A DNA stretch of 64,000 bases, from positions 34,023,001-34,087,000 of the forward strand of contig NC_092594.1 of assembly GCF_047663525.1 (NCBI RefSeq). Reading direction: 5' to 3'. The position numbers and the translations under genes are program-made. Below the pieces are notes generated by a model. It was not told the DNA's origin and did not search any database. It saw nothing but the letters and a program-made list of their open reading frames with translations. How positions within the stretch are numbered: the stretch's first letter is position 1; every line of letters starts with the position of its first letter. This stretch comes from Anas platyrhynchos. Lineage: Eukaryota > Chordata > Aves > Anseriformes > Anatidae. This document shows, in pieces, positions 1 through 14,364 of the stretch.

Positions 1-1354
1 GTTCCACTGCTATGTAAACCTTGTATGCCATGGTTTTGCTGCGAAATCTTCATGTTATCAATACCTTGGGGCTCTACAAAATTAAGGTCATCTACATCCT
101 CCTCCTTAAGCACCAGAGATCCTGTTCTCTCCCTTGCACTCTATTTCACGTAAAAAAGCAAGCTGGAGAAGAAAACAGATTTTCCTTTGCAGCCTTAATT
201 TGTGGGGCATTAAAAATGGTCACAGCCAGGAACTTTCTCAGGCCAAGAAATCTCTGGATGCCTCAGTGAAGACGGGTTGCAGTGCTGAGTTCACAGTTAA
301 AAAAGATGAAATTTACTACAACCTATAGGGCATAAAAAGTAAGCAAAACCCAGACATCCAGAGGGAAGATGTGTTTTACACTTAGGTATAAGAAGACATG
401 CAGATAAGCGTGGCATGCTCAACGTGTATTTGATAAGAGGGGCATGGGAATAGGAGGGAGTGTGTCTGCTCTGTATTTCCTAATAGTCACTTTACTGACC
501 AACATTGATTAACAGATTTTAATTATTCCAGCCTTAGAGCTTCAGTGCTTAGTACAAGCACTTTGGCAGCTTGCGCTAAAAAATCCCACAAGGATCACAC
601 TTTCAAAATCATTTCAGAACACACAGATATGCATCCAGTGTCATACTTTTCCTACGAGTAAAGACCTGCCTGATTTGCATCAAAACTAAGTATCTCGTCT
701 GCACAGACATCTTGAAAAAGCTGACCATTTATCTAGCTGCAAATTCCAGCATCTAAATACCACCACAAGGATTGCCCATCCTACACCTGATTCATAAAAC
801 TCCAATATGGGCTGATGACTGACTAGATGGGGACAGGGACTGATGCCTTCCTAGAGTGCAAGTTCCCTGAAGACTGGGTAGATCAGGGAGCTAGAATCCA
901 TCAAGATTTTCTGTCCAGCACTGTGAGCTTCCTAGTTGTCTTTCTTTTGCTGGAAAGCACTGATTTGCTTGTACCTGGAGGCTTAGGCTGCACCTTTCAC
1001 ACTGGCTTGTCTGTATTGCCATGCAAATTTTCCACTCAGAAAGATAAAACCTGCAGGGATGAGTGGGTTGTTATGGCAGAGTTGTGCTGCAGGGTCTTCT
1101 CTGTTCTTCACAGTGCTCTGTGGTGGATGTTTGTTTTTACTTCTTTCAGAATCCATAATGACTCCATCTTTTCTGCTTTTCCCCAGCGTTACCCACTGCA
1201 CATGAAAGCAAAGTCAACAAGATCAGTGGAACTAATATCATACTGATGTCCTGAGGACAAGCAATCAGGATTCAAGCCATCAGGAAACAGTCTGAAAAGC
1301 AAGATGCTCTGAAGTATCTGGCAACAAAAGGTCTTCACAGACATAAACAAAGAA

Positions 1355-1355
<1 letters not shown>

Positions 1356-1385
<30 letters not shown>

Positions 1386-1394
1386 TTTTTTTTT
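1356..1394. repeat. T-rich low-complexity run
   Basis: Nearly pure T with isolated C residues, directly followed by CCCTCTCACACAC. It gives rise to a spurious Lys-rich frame on the - strand. Confidence 0.9.
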
Positions 1395-4300
1395 CCCTCT
1401 CACACACTCTTTTTAATCTTTTATGGCCAAATTTATAAACCTAGTTATCTCTTGGGAGAAACGTGGACTGATAGGTGGTCTGATGTCAATTAAGCCCTAA
1501 TGCTAAGATGTTAATACAATGATTCTTCTCTGACTAAAGTGAAATGGTTTGCCTTCTTTTGCCAGAAGAAAGAGAGAACCTTTGTAAAAGGTTTTTACTG
1601 ATCTTCCTGCAAAATGGTATTTATTAAAATAGTAGCTCGCTGTTTGAAGTCAGGCGCGGAGATTGATTCTGAACCATATGGATATTTTTGCTTTAGTATT
1701 TCCACTGTATTTTCTCTTTGCAAGGATGGGTAGGAATTAATTTAAACTCAGGAAGTGAAGATTTTAAAGCAGAGTTCAGACGTGGTAACAAAGCTGCCTA
1801 GAGCAGATCCATGTGGCTGTGATGACAGAAGGTAGTTACAAAGTCCTGGCTTATGTTAGTGGATGAGTTTATGCTTCCCAGCCATTTCCAGGCTTTACTG
1901 CTAGGACTTTACCCTTTCCAGACCTTCTAGCTAAGTTAAGTGGGCCAAATCTATCTCTGGTGGAGGCCCACAGAAGACCGCAGCATTAGCATACTGTGAC
2001 TGACATGCTGCAAAATCAGATTAGGCACCAATTTCTTCAGTGGCTGATCTTGCTCACTGTCACGCTGCCACCCAGGCTTATAATCGCCCTGCTCTCTTCC
2101 ATGCAGAACTCCATTTTAGAGAAGTCCCGTAAATCATCCAGTTTGGCCTTTTACTGAAACAAGCAGAACATGAGCTAGTTTTCCCTTGAAGATTGAATTA
2201 AGCCTTTTTGTACGGTACATTCATTATCTATAGCATAGCCGCACACAAAATGCTTAATTGGTCTTTGGGACATACAAAGCAAAATACTGCCCAGTCAGAA
2301 CACAGCCTGAGAGAAATTCTCCTTATTATGAACGTAACTGCATCATGGTTATTAGCAGATTTCTATCTGGAGTGAATCTGGAGAGGTAGTTTCTGTATTA
2401 TGGGGTTTATATTAATGGCGTCTAGCCAAACAGTCTGTCTAGCTTTATCTTTGTACGTTATCATGAACTCTGACAGAACAAAGCTATTGACTAGGTATCT
2501 TTTAGTAATTACTCTGCAGAGTGAGAGCTGAGGTCTTTTGCTTTATTCTCTCTACAATTTTCCACTGAAAATGGTTTCATTTTACTTAATCTTTTGTACT
2601 GCAAAGTGGGATGGAGTTTTTGATCAGCTTTTTTGTGACACTTTGCTGAAAATGAGCAGCTATATTGCATTTTTATTGTTGCAAATTGTATTGAATCCTT
2701 TCACAGACAAATTTATTTCTTTTTGATTATTTCACCAGTGTAGACTCCTGCGTGTGACAGCTCCTCTCCTTGTAGCCCCCAAAACTAGGCCCGTCCTTAC
2801 TTCTCTCCAAGAATTGGAGTGGGGAGGACACACTGCCTAATTATGTTTTTACAGGATTCAATCAGTCAAGCTATGCTGATTTGAACTAGCTGAGGTCTTG
2901 GATGACTCTCTCTGAAATAAGCTGTCTCTGTGGCCAGAGAGATTTCAGGCGTATTATTTTAACTGGGTGGTTTCTCCAGAAAATGAACCTAGCCTGTCTA
3001 TTTTTGAAGTTTCAGTGTAAAGTGGATCATTTCCTGAATCACTCACTGTATTATCAATGCTATTTCTATTTTTAAAAGACTCCTTATCAGACCATTAACA
3101 TTTGCCTTGAAATTCCAGCTAAAGCTTAGGCTAGCAAGCAATTCATCAGAGGAGCTGCAAGTCTGTTGCTAGATTTGTTTCCTTATTTCTTTGCTCTTTC
3201 CTAATTCCTTTGAATCCCTTCCAGGGAGAGATTGCAGTCTTGAAGAATGATAAATGGGGAAGTGATCAGAGGGCTCCAGGGCTCCTGGACAGAGGCTGCA
3301 GAAAGACAAAGCATTACGAGGGAGTGATGGTTCTGTTGTTTTGTAGTACAGCTCTTTGCCTGCCTTGCCTTTTGGCCAGAGAGCATTCAATCTCTGTGGT
3401 TCCTGTTTATAGGATGTAGAAGAAAGGACACTGTACATAATGTATTTTTTTTTCATCAGTGGCACACGGGTCCCTTCCCCTTATCCTTTCCCTCCTAATG
3501 CTACTATATTTTGGCTCAATACTAGAATATTTGCTTACATTAATAAACACATGGAAGTGAGCATGCAACTTCAGTCTCTGAGAGCAAACTGCACCTACTC
3601 AAGAGAGACCACTGCCATACCCAAACGTGCTGTATAGTTGGTTTTAACACTTCAGCCTGGTATTCCTTGTTTAAAATTCTGGACAGGTTTGGCCTTGGGG
3701 CTGGTGTTGCAATGTAAAAAATGAACATTCATTATCTTTCCAGGAGAATTTCTCTTAGAGCACTGCTTATAATGAGTGCTTGCTACTCTGCTGGTTTATA
3801 CCAGCTGTAAAGGGAAATGTCAAAGACTCACGATTTATCCAGTATTTCCCTTTTCCATGTGAAACTTCTTGATATCACTCTCACCCAGCTTACTTCTCCA
3901 ATTCATTAAACTTGGTCCAACTTGAAAAGAAATATTTTCCATAGAAAGTATTTCACTATCTGCTTTTCTCCTTGCAGGTGCTGTTCAGTAGGTACAGTAG
4001 GTACATGGAGACTAAACTAGCTCTGATCATGGAGTTCACAGTAAAATTCATTTCCATTTGTGCTGGTCTAAGAATTCAGATTGTGTTCCATAGCACTTTC
4101 GTATCAAAATCCTACGGCTTCTTTGCTTAAACTTTATCAGACACGTGTCTGTCCTCTCCTTTCTTTCAAAAAATCCCACAGGATTTGTAAAGATTGACAA
4201 TCCACCGTTCATATATATCAGATAAATAGTTTAACTGAAAAGCTGGTCTTCCTAGCTCTCAACTAACTAAAAATATTTACCTTAAAAATTAAAAATAACA

Positions 4301-4626
4301 ACCAAGACTGGGAGTATTTCCATGGAGTTGACAACCACCTGTGAGACTGGATCACTGAAGGCAATGCCAAGGGCTATTTGCTCCTGCAAGCTGCTTCCCA
4401 GTCAGTGCTTTGTGACGAGGCTACTATTGCTATTTTAACCTCTTTTTTAAAAAAATAAATCCAACATACATGTTTCATATTATTCCCAATTGAGCCATCT
4501 CTCCTCCCAGGCATAACAGAAGAGTGGGTTTTAATAGCAAAGCTGGACTGCAGTACAAAGTATATCTAAAAAAAAATCAGCCACCACCACGAGAGAAAGC
4601 ATTTTTCTACTTAATTAATTTCTTTC

Positions 4627-4646
4627 TTTTTTTTTTTTTTTTTTTT
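4627..4646. repeat. poly(T) run
   Basis: Twenty consecutive T residues after a short TTTC repeat. It may be a retroelement poly(A) tail on the - strand, but no element was recognised beside it. Confidence 0.85.
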
Positions 4647-5958
4647 AAAGGACTCCCTTTTGAGGTCTTTATGTTGGGTACTCAAGGATTTTGGTGAAAG
4701 TTAACTGCAAGGGGCACCAATGGAAATCCTGCATGCAGATGTCTTGGGGATTCACAGGGTTTGGCAACCTTAGCCAAACATTTTCATAAATATTGCAAGG
4801 AGGTCACAGCAGGGCAACTCTGCAGAACCTCAGAAAAAATTTCCTCTGCAAAACTCTGTAGAACATAACTTACGGCCAGCCATTAATACGCACAAACTCT
4901 CCAGCATCCTCCCAGGTCAGTGGAAGGGGAGGGCGCTGGTCCCCTTAACCACGGCCATTTTGCAGCAGTCTCTTTGAAAGCTACAGACCTGCATTTTCTT
5001 GCAGATCTTCGTTTTTGTAGTGAGGGGCTCTGGCCTCTACAGCTCAGCATAAGTCCCAGGGGAAGAAACATTATCTCAACTTTCACCATCAGATGTGTCC
5101 TCAAGCTCTAAAGCATGTCCCTTGCAAGAAACTTTCATAAGAAATCTGCGTCTGATCATTTTCCATTTCTATCTGTTCTTCCCACAAAGCTGGGTTTTGT
5201 TCATCCAAGGGTACAGGAAAGCAAATGCAGTGCGAGGTGCAGCCTCAGGAAAATCACCATAAAGAATTTAGATGGAGATATAACCAGGTCCCCAAGCTGT
5301 GTGACTCACCAACTCACATCTCCAACACCTGATGTTGCTAGGATTTAATACCTTAAAAGTCCCAGCACCCGTCTGTCACCTGCTGGAAGATTAGTATCCC
5401 TCTGCCGACATGGGAAGAACAAGTAAGAAGTCTTTCCCATTGCAGCCAAAGTTCAGAGCCCAGCTTGTTAGCTTACATCATTATTCATTTCATTTTACAT
5501 TAATACATAATATTGCTAATGCTCCTCTGTGGATTTCTTATACATCAGAAGAAGGAAATATGGATTTATTTAACTGCCAGGATGCAGACACAGTCTCAGA
5601 ATATTAACATAGTGGTCCTGGCTTTCCTGGTCCTACATGAAGTTATCAGACAGACGAATACAAAACAAAACCAGCAGTATTTTCCATCCCATGCTGTGAA
5701 CGCAAAGACATTAATTCAGACCTAATCCAAGTTTCTTACAAGAGTCACTCCTTATCTTGCTTTTCCTCTCCAAAAGGCTGGGCCTGGTCTTATCACCTAA
5801 ACGTTCCCACAAAGGTGTGCAATTTCACTTACCTGGCAAGAAGCTGCACGATAATCTTCCTGCTATTTTATAACCAATTTGTACCTCCCTGCCAATTATT
5901 TCTGAAGCTCTTCTCCTAAAATAAATTGTCATTCCTGTCATGGCCTCAATCATTTTAC

Positions 5959-6040
5959 TAATAATTTTAAGACCATTGTGTTCAATAATGTATTAATAAT
6001 TTTAAGACCATTGTGCTCTGACTCATGCTTGTGCTCTGAC
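5959..6040. repeat. nested local duplications
   Basis: A 22-bp unit (starts TAATAATTTTAAGACC, ends ATTGTG) occurs at 5959-5980 and again at 5994-6015, a period of 35 bp. Directly after it GTGCTCTGAC occurs at 6013-6022 and 6031-6040. Both copies of the 22-bp unit are identical. Confidence 0.9.
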
Positions 6041-9000
6041 AGCTTATCTTTTACTGCTGTCTGCCACAGTAAAAATATTGTTGGAAAATAGCATGCTTTA
6101 TGGGCACTGCAATTTCAGGAGGTAATTCTTTTTGATGATGTTGATTCTTCTCTTTTATTCAAAACAATTTCTGAATAGGCACTCAACTATTGTGGGAACA
6201 ATTAGCAAATATATGAACAGTAGAGGCCAAAAACAATTTGAAGAATAATAGAAAGTGCCACAAAACTAGAGGGTCAGATTTTTGAACAATGATTACAGCA
6301 CCAAATATAGACCATGACTGGGAGACCAAGGGCCAAAATGGTCAAGTACAGAAATACATGGAAGTCAGTGCCAACAATTCATGTTTTATGGGAGCAGTGC
6401 AATCAATTTAACAAGATGAAAATTAAAGCACTGTATCATGAGCGGCTTTCTATAAACTAGACTTTAATAGGCTGCTGCACATAAGGCATGGAAGCCAAGA
6501 GTATGCACATGACTTTGGCTACCTTTCAGACCCTTCTAACCTCTTTCACACCAGAGAGATCTGGCAGAGAGGCACAGATTTTTTTTCCTCTATCAAACCT
6601 CTATGTATGCATGATACGATTTTTTGAATAAGATGTAGAAATCCCTAGTGATTATTTAAGGATGTCGTTTAGTCTTGTAATGACTGTCTTCCCTGAAGAG
6701 CTGTGTGTTCAACTGACTGCACCGCTTCAGGGCTCAAACGATTTATCTTGGAGCTCCATCTACTGATTCAAAGGTGGCACAACTTGCTAGGAGCGTTGGT
6801 AACATCCTACAGCCTTCACACAGGTCTTAGCTGTTTCAAATCAAGGCAAATCGCACTGGAGGGAGGGCCCAAATAAACAAGTCGGAGGACTGCTGGTGAT
6901 ATCAGGGCAATAAAATCATTGTTCTTTGGCCCACTACCATTACCATTTCCACAAAAAAGAGATTCAGTGCTCTGTTTTTTTCAAATAAGCTATACAGGAT
7001 TACTTACAGAGACCCCCCAGAAAATTAAACCTGTATAAGTCATAACAAGGCACTTGGAAATAGAATACATCTGAGATTTCAAACAGTATAAACATTTCAG
7101 ACTGAACAAACTTTTTCTATAACATTAACCATGTAGACAAGCAGTAAATGTATACTGAGATTTGAGGCTAAATTTAACCTATTGACTCCCTATTATTCTG
7201 GAAGAATGGGTGAGATGTGGCTTGTACTTCCTTACCCTATCATCCAGCACTAGCTACAGAAGTTCTGATAGCTGCTTCACTTTGCAACTCAGTTGCCTGT
7301 ACCCCTGTAGCTTTATATGCTATAGGGATGGAAAGTGCCCAAAGGCCTTAATACATGTATTTTGCTAGCTTGAACAGTCTGAGTTGTCTCCACAAAGGAA
7401 CATGTACCATTGCAATACAAACTGAGGAAATGGCAGCAACACCCTGCTCCATAGCCTAGGGAGCCCTGCTGGACCCTGAGATTTTCGCTGCAGGAAAATC
7501 TCTGGAATTTCTCTGGCTGTGCTACTGCTGCACACAGCCTGCTAGCAACAGAGAGAAAATGGGATGTGAAGGGTCAGAAATACACCATTTTACCAACAAT
7601 GAGAAAGAATGCTACAGGCAAGTGCAGTTATATGTGCCAGCAGGATGACCCAGACATGCACTAACCTCTGTCCAAACTGGATTCTGTCCCAGAGGAATAA
7701 TTCAATATCCAAAAAGAAAAAAATAGGACACTAAAAGTCTCCTTAGGAGATTTGTTCATATAATAAAGCACAACAGAAATCTTTTTGTAGGATACTATTT
7801 CTGTCCTGAGGTCTTTACTGGATATTAATTAAAATCATATTGTATGTTTACACAGACAAAGACAAAGAATTCCAGAGGCTCAAGATAAAATGTAGACCCC
7901 ATATAATTAAAAAGAAGTCTGAAAAAAAGTTTAATTATGCGTTTTATTCTCTCTGAAAAGCAATTTAAATATCCATTTCCTTTGCTATCAATAATGACAT
8001 TAACTAGATGATTTTCAGCCATCACAAGAACCCAGTAAATCAAGAGTCCCTCAGGCACTGTACTCTGAAAACCAGGGCTATGTACATAGAGAATACATGC
8101 AAAATGCAGAATTATCTTCTGGACCTGGCTGTATTTCCTGAAACAGCACTTTCAACTAAATTCTCTCCAAATGTATTGCACATTTACATTTTTCTTTATT
8201 AATATGCCTGATGCACTGTAAACACTAAAAGCTGTGTTGACAAATTCATCACTGCAGCCTTTTTTTTTGCCTTATGAGTTTTACTTTGGTTCTGCTCTTG
8301 CACAAGGAACACCTACCTTGTCCTTAATATCCTGCTAATCAGTCCTTGCCAAGACTACTTTTGTCCATATGAAACTTCCACCTGCCACTATGGCAAAAAC
8401 AAAGCATAAATGCTTGGTGTGAAGGAATAAGATCTAGCAGAAGCTTGTTACATTTTCTTGACAGAACTGTCTAGTTTAATTTGAATTTCTAGAAACAGCA
8501 CTCTGTTGAAAAATACAGGAAAAAAAAAAAAAAACACTTTTCATGAATTCTTTATTTAGAATCACCCATGACTAATAAAATTTTGTCATGTTGTATGAGA
8601 GTGAGCAAGTGGCAGCACAGCATCTCAGACCAGGGAGGACCCTAGCCAGGGCACAAAACCTGGTAAGGTGGCCCTGGGCAAAAATGTAACTCCTGAGTTT
8701 TGGTCCACAGGGTGTTGGCATGTGCCTGCCACCACTCTCACCCTCATTTTTGCCTCTGAATTTCAGTCACAAGGAGCCACAGGAGCCACCAGCTGCCACC
8801 ACAACCTGCATACCAGAAGAATAGCAGGTGCCATGACAGTACCAAGTTCTCAACTGCACCTGGGACCCTTGCTGTGCCAGATGGGACATAGAGCAACCCT
8901 GCTTAGTTAAATAAAACTAACCTTTTCCTCAGCAGCTTCTTCCTCTGATGCCTTGGCTCCTCCCAGTGCCGTGCCTGCGCCTCCTGTGTGCTGCTGCCGT

Positions 9001-11210
9001 GGCGGATGTGAGTACTTCTCTTCCCACCTCAGGGATGGCCATGTTGTGCATCCCCTAGGGCAGTATTCCTCTGAAGGATGGGCTCATGTTCCCTCAGTGC
9101 ACCCCCAGCAATGGCAGCTGCTATTCGATGTGTGGGCTTGGCCCTCTGAACTATTATCTTGAGCCAGCTGCACTGGGCTGAGACAGAAGACCTCAAGACA
9201 GGAGGATGACTAACAGCACCCCATTACACAATGCCCCCTTTAACTACCCTATATTTTAGTGTCCTTTATCCTCTTTCTTTTTCTATTCCTGGGCATTTTT
9301 TACTTCAGAGATGCTGTCACAACTTTTTCACCCAAGCTGCAGCAGCAGGCTCTGTGTTCCCCCTCAGGCGGCCATGTTCTCTTTCCCGCCTCAGCCCCTC
9401 CGCTGTGGTACATGGACAGGATGAGGAGGCCCCTGGGCAGGCAGGGATTCATGGATCCCTGCGTAACCCCAAATTGCACACAATTGCCAAGAGTGGCCAT
9501 GAAAATCCCCCTCACTCTGTCCCAAGGTACACACCAGCCCCCAGATACCAGAGAGGCTCAGCTGAGGGCAATGGGGACCAGGGGAGCGCTCCCTAATCAC
9601 CTGGGCTTCTGCGCAGCAAAATGGCTGCCGTGCTTCAGGGCAGAGAAGGAACAGCATGCGGGAAATGGGGACAGCAGGCAAGGCTTTCTGCTGGTACAGT
9701 GCTGTTTTCTTTAAAGGAAAATAACTTTTTTTTTTTTTTTTTTCTAATCCAGGCTTCCAACGTTCAGAAACAAAGAACAGCAGGGAACAAAGGGATGCCA
9801 ACAATGAAGCAGTGACATGAAAAGCAGGAGCTGTGCATGCCCCAGGTGACTGGGGGCTGAACTTGAGGAGGAGTGAAGCTTGGGGGCAGGAGTTGAAGAG
9901 GAGCCAGATGCCCTTGTGGTTTCCTCTATAGCATTTAGTCTAAAATTTCCTGCTAATCTATGCCCCAGTTCCATGTTTGCATAAAAAGAGACTTATCTTT
10001 CAGAAAAAGCCATGGTTAGTATAGTCATTGTCCTTACAGTCAAGTGACTCTGAGTCCTGAAAAGATTTTGTGGAGCACAGAAGTTTTGAAAGAACTTCTG
10101 GGTATATACTGAAACCCTTCTTTTAAGTCTTTTGGGAAGTCCAATTATGCTTTGGACGGTCACTCTATATGCCTGAATATCTGTCCTGTACACATATTAC
10201 GTATGCATGCCATCTGCCTGAACATGAACATCTGTGATCCAGATTCTGCCCTGCTGGAAAAACACACTGGTATGTTTCTTTCATGAGTTTTTCTTTGCTG
10301 TTGATTACACTGATATCAATTTAGAGTAATTTTATTAAATTACACAGACCTTTTTTTTCCACTCTACTGAAAAGTCAGAGCAGATTCTTCTGCATTATGT
10401 CAGTCTAAATACACCATAAATAATGACAGATTTTAGCTTTAATTGTTTTTGATTCCAATAGTCTGTATTGAAAGAGATGCATATCCACCAGCTCAAACTT
10501 CCAGTCTTCTCTGGAAGAAGCTTATCCCCGCTTCTGCTATGTTTAAGACTGCCTAAATTGTATGTGTAAGTGTTAACAGCGCCAGGACTGTAATATAGCA
10601 TTGCACTGACAGTTGCTCTGTTCTGACAGCAGGTAGTGTGATTTAGAGGGAATTTCTTTCTGAGCAAAAAGTCTGTTGTTTCATGAATTGCTAGAATGTT
10701 TGCATTGTTACAGAGATCCATGTGATGAGATCCAAAGGCCAGTGAATTAGGATGACTTATTGTATCTTTTATTAAAAATAAACTGTTATTTTCTGGAAGC
10801 CTTTTTATGAGTATAAAGAAACTTAAAATATAAATTCCTTCCTCTTTCAATGTCCCGCCTAAATTTTATTTTTTTATCAACCACCTATTGTAGGACTGAT
10901 CAAAATCAGGCTAAAACCTTGAGCACAATGTCTCTCATTTTCACTCCATTCTGTAAATTTAACCTCCATTCGTTTTTTCTGCTCCTATATTCATTCCCTC
11001 TCTTTAATTTTTTTCTCAGGTATACACTTTCTTTCTTGTTTATTCCTCATTCATTCAGTTTCTGGTCTGTCTTTCTCCACTACATACTCTGTTCTTCACT
11101 TTTTGTTCTACTGCTTTCTTCCTTATGAACCAAATTTTCACAATGGATGTGAGTGTAGAAAGGAGACCCCATTTATTTGTTTTTCATACATGTACACAGA
11201 GTTCAAACAG

Positions 11211-11259
<49 letters not shown>
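11211..11259. repeat. poly(A) followed by (AT)n microsatellite
   Basis: About 15 A residues run into about 17 AT units. An A-run joined to a microsatellite is often the decayed tail of a retrocopy, but no parent sequence was recognised upstream. Confidence 0.9.
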
Positions 11260-11264
<5 letters not shown>

Positions 11265-11464
11265 TATTTAGATCTTACTTTGAGACTTTGAGTAACTTCC
11301 TGCCAGGCAACAGAGTCTTGCAATTCTTCCTTATGTTATTAGGTATACAGTACATAAATTTTGTATCTGCCATTATTGCTACTCAATTATCTGCATACAG
11401 AAAATACAGGCACAATTTGAAAACAAAACAACAACAAAAACAAAAATAGGATGTCCCAGGCTTG

Positions 11465-11491
11465 TATTATTTATTTATTTATTTATTTATT
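11465..11491. repeat. (TTTA)n microsatellite
   Basis: About six TTTA units between GTATTA and ACACC. Confidence 0.9.
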
Positions 11492-14345
11492 AACACCAGG
11501 TTCTCTGATAACCCAAAGCAATGGAGCAGCCTAGTGTCCACACATACCTTTCAAGTATCTAGGACTAGTACAGGCAGGACAAGATAGAAGCTAGTTATCT
11601 TATGACAAATATAAAAGCAACAGAATGTTTATCAGTTATCAGTTTGTTAGGACAAATTGCTAAAAATTATACTGTCCTAATTAATTGCCCTAGGCCTTAC
11701 CTTGGAAAACTCTCAGTCTAATTCTAACCATATCTGAAAGAGCCCAAAGGAACTCACCCTACCCCTTAGCTTTAGACCAGGAGAAGCTACACACAATTCT
11801 AAACTCCAACCTGTGAAGTTTCGTAATTCCCAAACCTAACTCTATCTTGTGGAGATCAGAGGCATGAAGTGGAGGTTCCTGAATTAAATAGTCTTATAGA
11901 AGACTTGAAGATCCTGAAATCATTTAATTGCAGTGTTTTCTTTTGAGTTCTGCCAGTTGCAGTCCCCAAATCCAGCTATTTTGTGATTTATTTGTATTCT
12001 AAACAGTGCATGGTCTGATAGCAGTAATATTGTCATAGCACTATTACATGCATGGTTGCATAACTATTCTTCTCCTTTCACTGTAAAATTTTTACATAGA
12101 ATTGGCTGTAGAAACCCCTACCAGCCCCAAAACTGTCTTTTTTATTTATTGTGGCAAAGTCTAATAATTAACATAGAACTGTGTCTTATCAAAGGACCTT
12201 CATTATGAAAATAAGACCTAATAAGAATTGCTTTCCCAGGCACTTTGCAATTAAAGATAAAACTATCCAGAAAAGAGAAATGTAATATGTAAATGGAATG
12301 AGGATATAGAAATGGAAATTTTCATATCTGAGTTTGAAAAACTCAAAGAGCTTAAAGCTCTGAAATTGGAGGGATGGGATAATCTCCGTCTCTGGATTCT
12401 GAAAGAACTGGCACATGAAATTGCCTGTCCAGCAGCAAGGATTTTTAATAAAGCTGCCAACTGGTAGCATATCACTACTGAAAAGCAAGCCTCTTGCCTA
12501 TTTTTTGGAAAGGGGAAAAAAGGATAACCAGAAAAAGTAAGAGCAGCCTCAACAATATTTAAGGCTCTAGAATGTATTTTTAAGAAAAACAACTATGTTA
12601 GAAGACATACAATGAAACCTAACTTTGGCAAAAGTAAAACATGTTGAGTGAATACATTTCTGTTGATTAAGACCACTGTGTAATCAGTAGAAAGAACTGT
12701 GGATATCTATTAGACCTCTGTAAGATAAGTTGTGAAGAAAATGCTATTGCAGGAAAAAATTCTCGTTGTGCTAGAAGATGAACTGCTGTCTGGAGGGAAT
12801 ATATTACTGTAAAACTTAAAGGATTTTAAAGTGATTTTAAGTGATCCTTTTTAAAGATCTCTATTAGATCTTGTTTAATATTTCAATAATGACTGTGTCA
12901 CAAGAAGAGTACGCTAATGAAATTTTGCTGAAAACAAACACTGAGAGATATTGCTAATACAAAAGAGGATTAAAAATTCATTTAGGATAGAAATGGATAC
13001 TGTGACAACCTGAATAACTGAAATAGAATGAAATTTAACAGCATGCAATGTATGTGTGAGAAACCAGTATCAGGAGTTCAGCACTTGAAAACCATGTAGA
13101 ACAAGGAAGAGATACATTAGTTGAACACAGCTTCAGCTGCTGAGAACACAACTGTGTGAAAGGTAAGCACAATCCTAAAATGTACCAGGTTTGGTTTCAC
13201 TGGTAGGTAGTAGGTATATGAAGATATTATTACCATTGTATAAGGCATTCCTGACATCTCATGTCAAATATTCAATTTTAGTCTCCATGTTTGAGTGCTG
13301 GGACAGGTGGAAAGAAGGACTACTAGAAAAATAGGAAAGTTTATCCTACTGAGATAATAAAGATAGTCAAGCTGTTTAAAATATAGCCATCTGTCCCCAG
13401 GCCTGTTATCAAATCACTAGCAGTCTGTACTGTTCACTGGCTGACCATTTTGAATCACAAGACTGTTGAGTAGCTGACTATCATGATAGTGTAGCCTATC
13501 AAGTCTAAAATATATGATTTGTGGAGGATGGGCCTAATTACTGGCCCTGGGTAATCACCCTGTCATAATTTATTTACTACCTTAACGCAAATATTCATGA
13601 TAACCTCTATTTTTAACAGTGATGGAAAGTCCTATAGTTAAGATTTCCTGCAGGAAATGATGGTTTAATTTGTTTTTTAATTATTTAAAAATCTGTAACA
13701 CTTCACAAATAACTCTTGAGAGAAGAATTTTAACATACAGTGACTGGGATTTATCTGAATAAAAAATATACACAAATATTTTACTTGAGTTGGGATGTTC
13801 CTTTATTCCTTTATTGAAGAAAACTGATTAAATTGTTTTTAACTTCTTCTTTTAAAAAGCTGTGCTTTTTTAAGAGATAAATATAGTATCTAATTAGTGC
13901 ATATAATACATACTCTTTTCTCTCTGGTTAATCATTTATAATACAGTATGTAAATTATAGGTTTATTTTGTGTGCAGATTTTATGTTAAAGAGCAAGGAA
14001 ACCTTTGGATGTCTTCCAGTGAATATTCTACAAACATTTCTGCCGGCTGCAAATAATAGTAACAATCATTAATGCCTTAACCTTTAAGAATACAATATTC
14101 TCAAAAAATATCTTACTTGTTTGGTTGTGCGTAAATTCTGAGGCAAAGAACGTTAAAACAAAATAGAAATATTATAAATGTGCAATTTTAATAAACTGTG
14201 ATATGTGGTTTAGTCAGGAATATCTATTGTGAATTTATTAATTCACTTTTATTGCATGTAGTCATGTTACTGCTTTTGTTCCATTACATATTGAAGTTGT
14301 TGTTTGACAGGTGAAGATACACATGTAGAAGGACTGAGGACTGCT

Positions 14346-14364
14346 GTTGTTCAGTATGAACAAC
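14346..14364. repeat. perfect inverted repeat, 8-bp arms, 3-bp spacer
   Basis: GTTGTTCA, then GTA, then TGAACAAC. The geometry (inverted half-sites with a 3-bp spacer, GTTCAnnnTGAAC) is that of a steroid-receptor-like IR3 site, although the half-site differs from the AGGTCA consensus. Function is inferred only. Confidence 0.5.

Noticed and set aside
827..1246. 139-codon open frame near the left edge
   Set aside because: No domain and no supporting splice sites; hydrophobic stretches come from T-rich sequence.
12816..12855. AT-rich inverted repeat TTAAAGGAT ... ATCCTTT
   Set aside because: Short, imperfect and AT-rich; expected by chance in this background.
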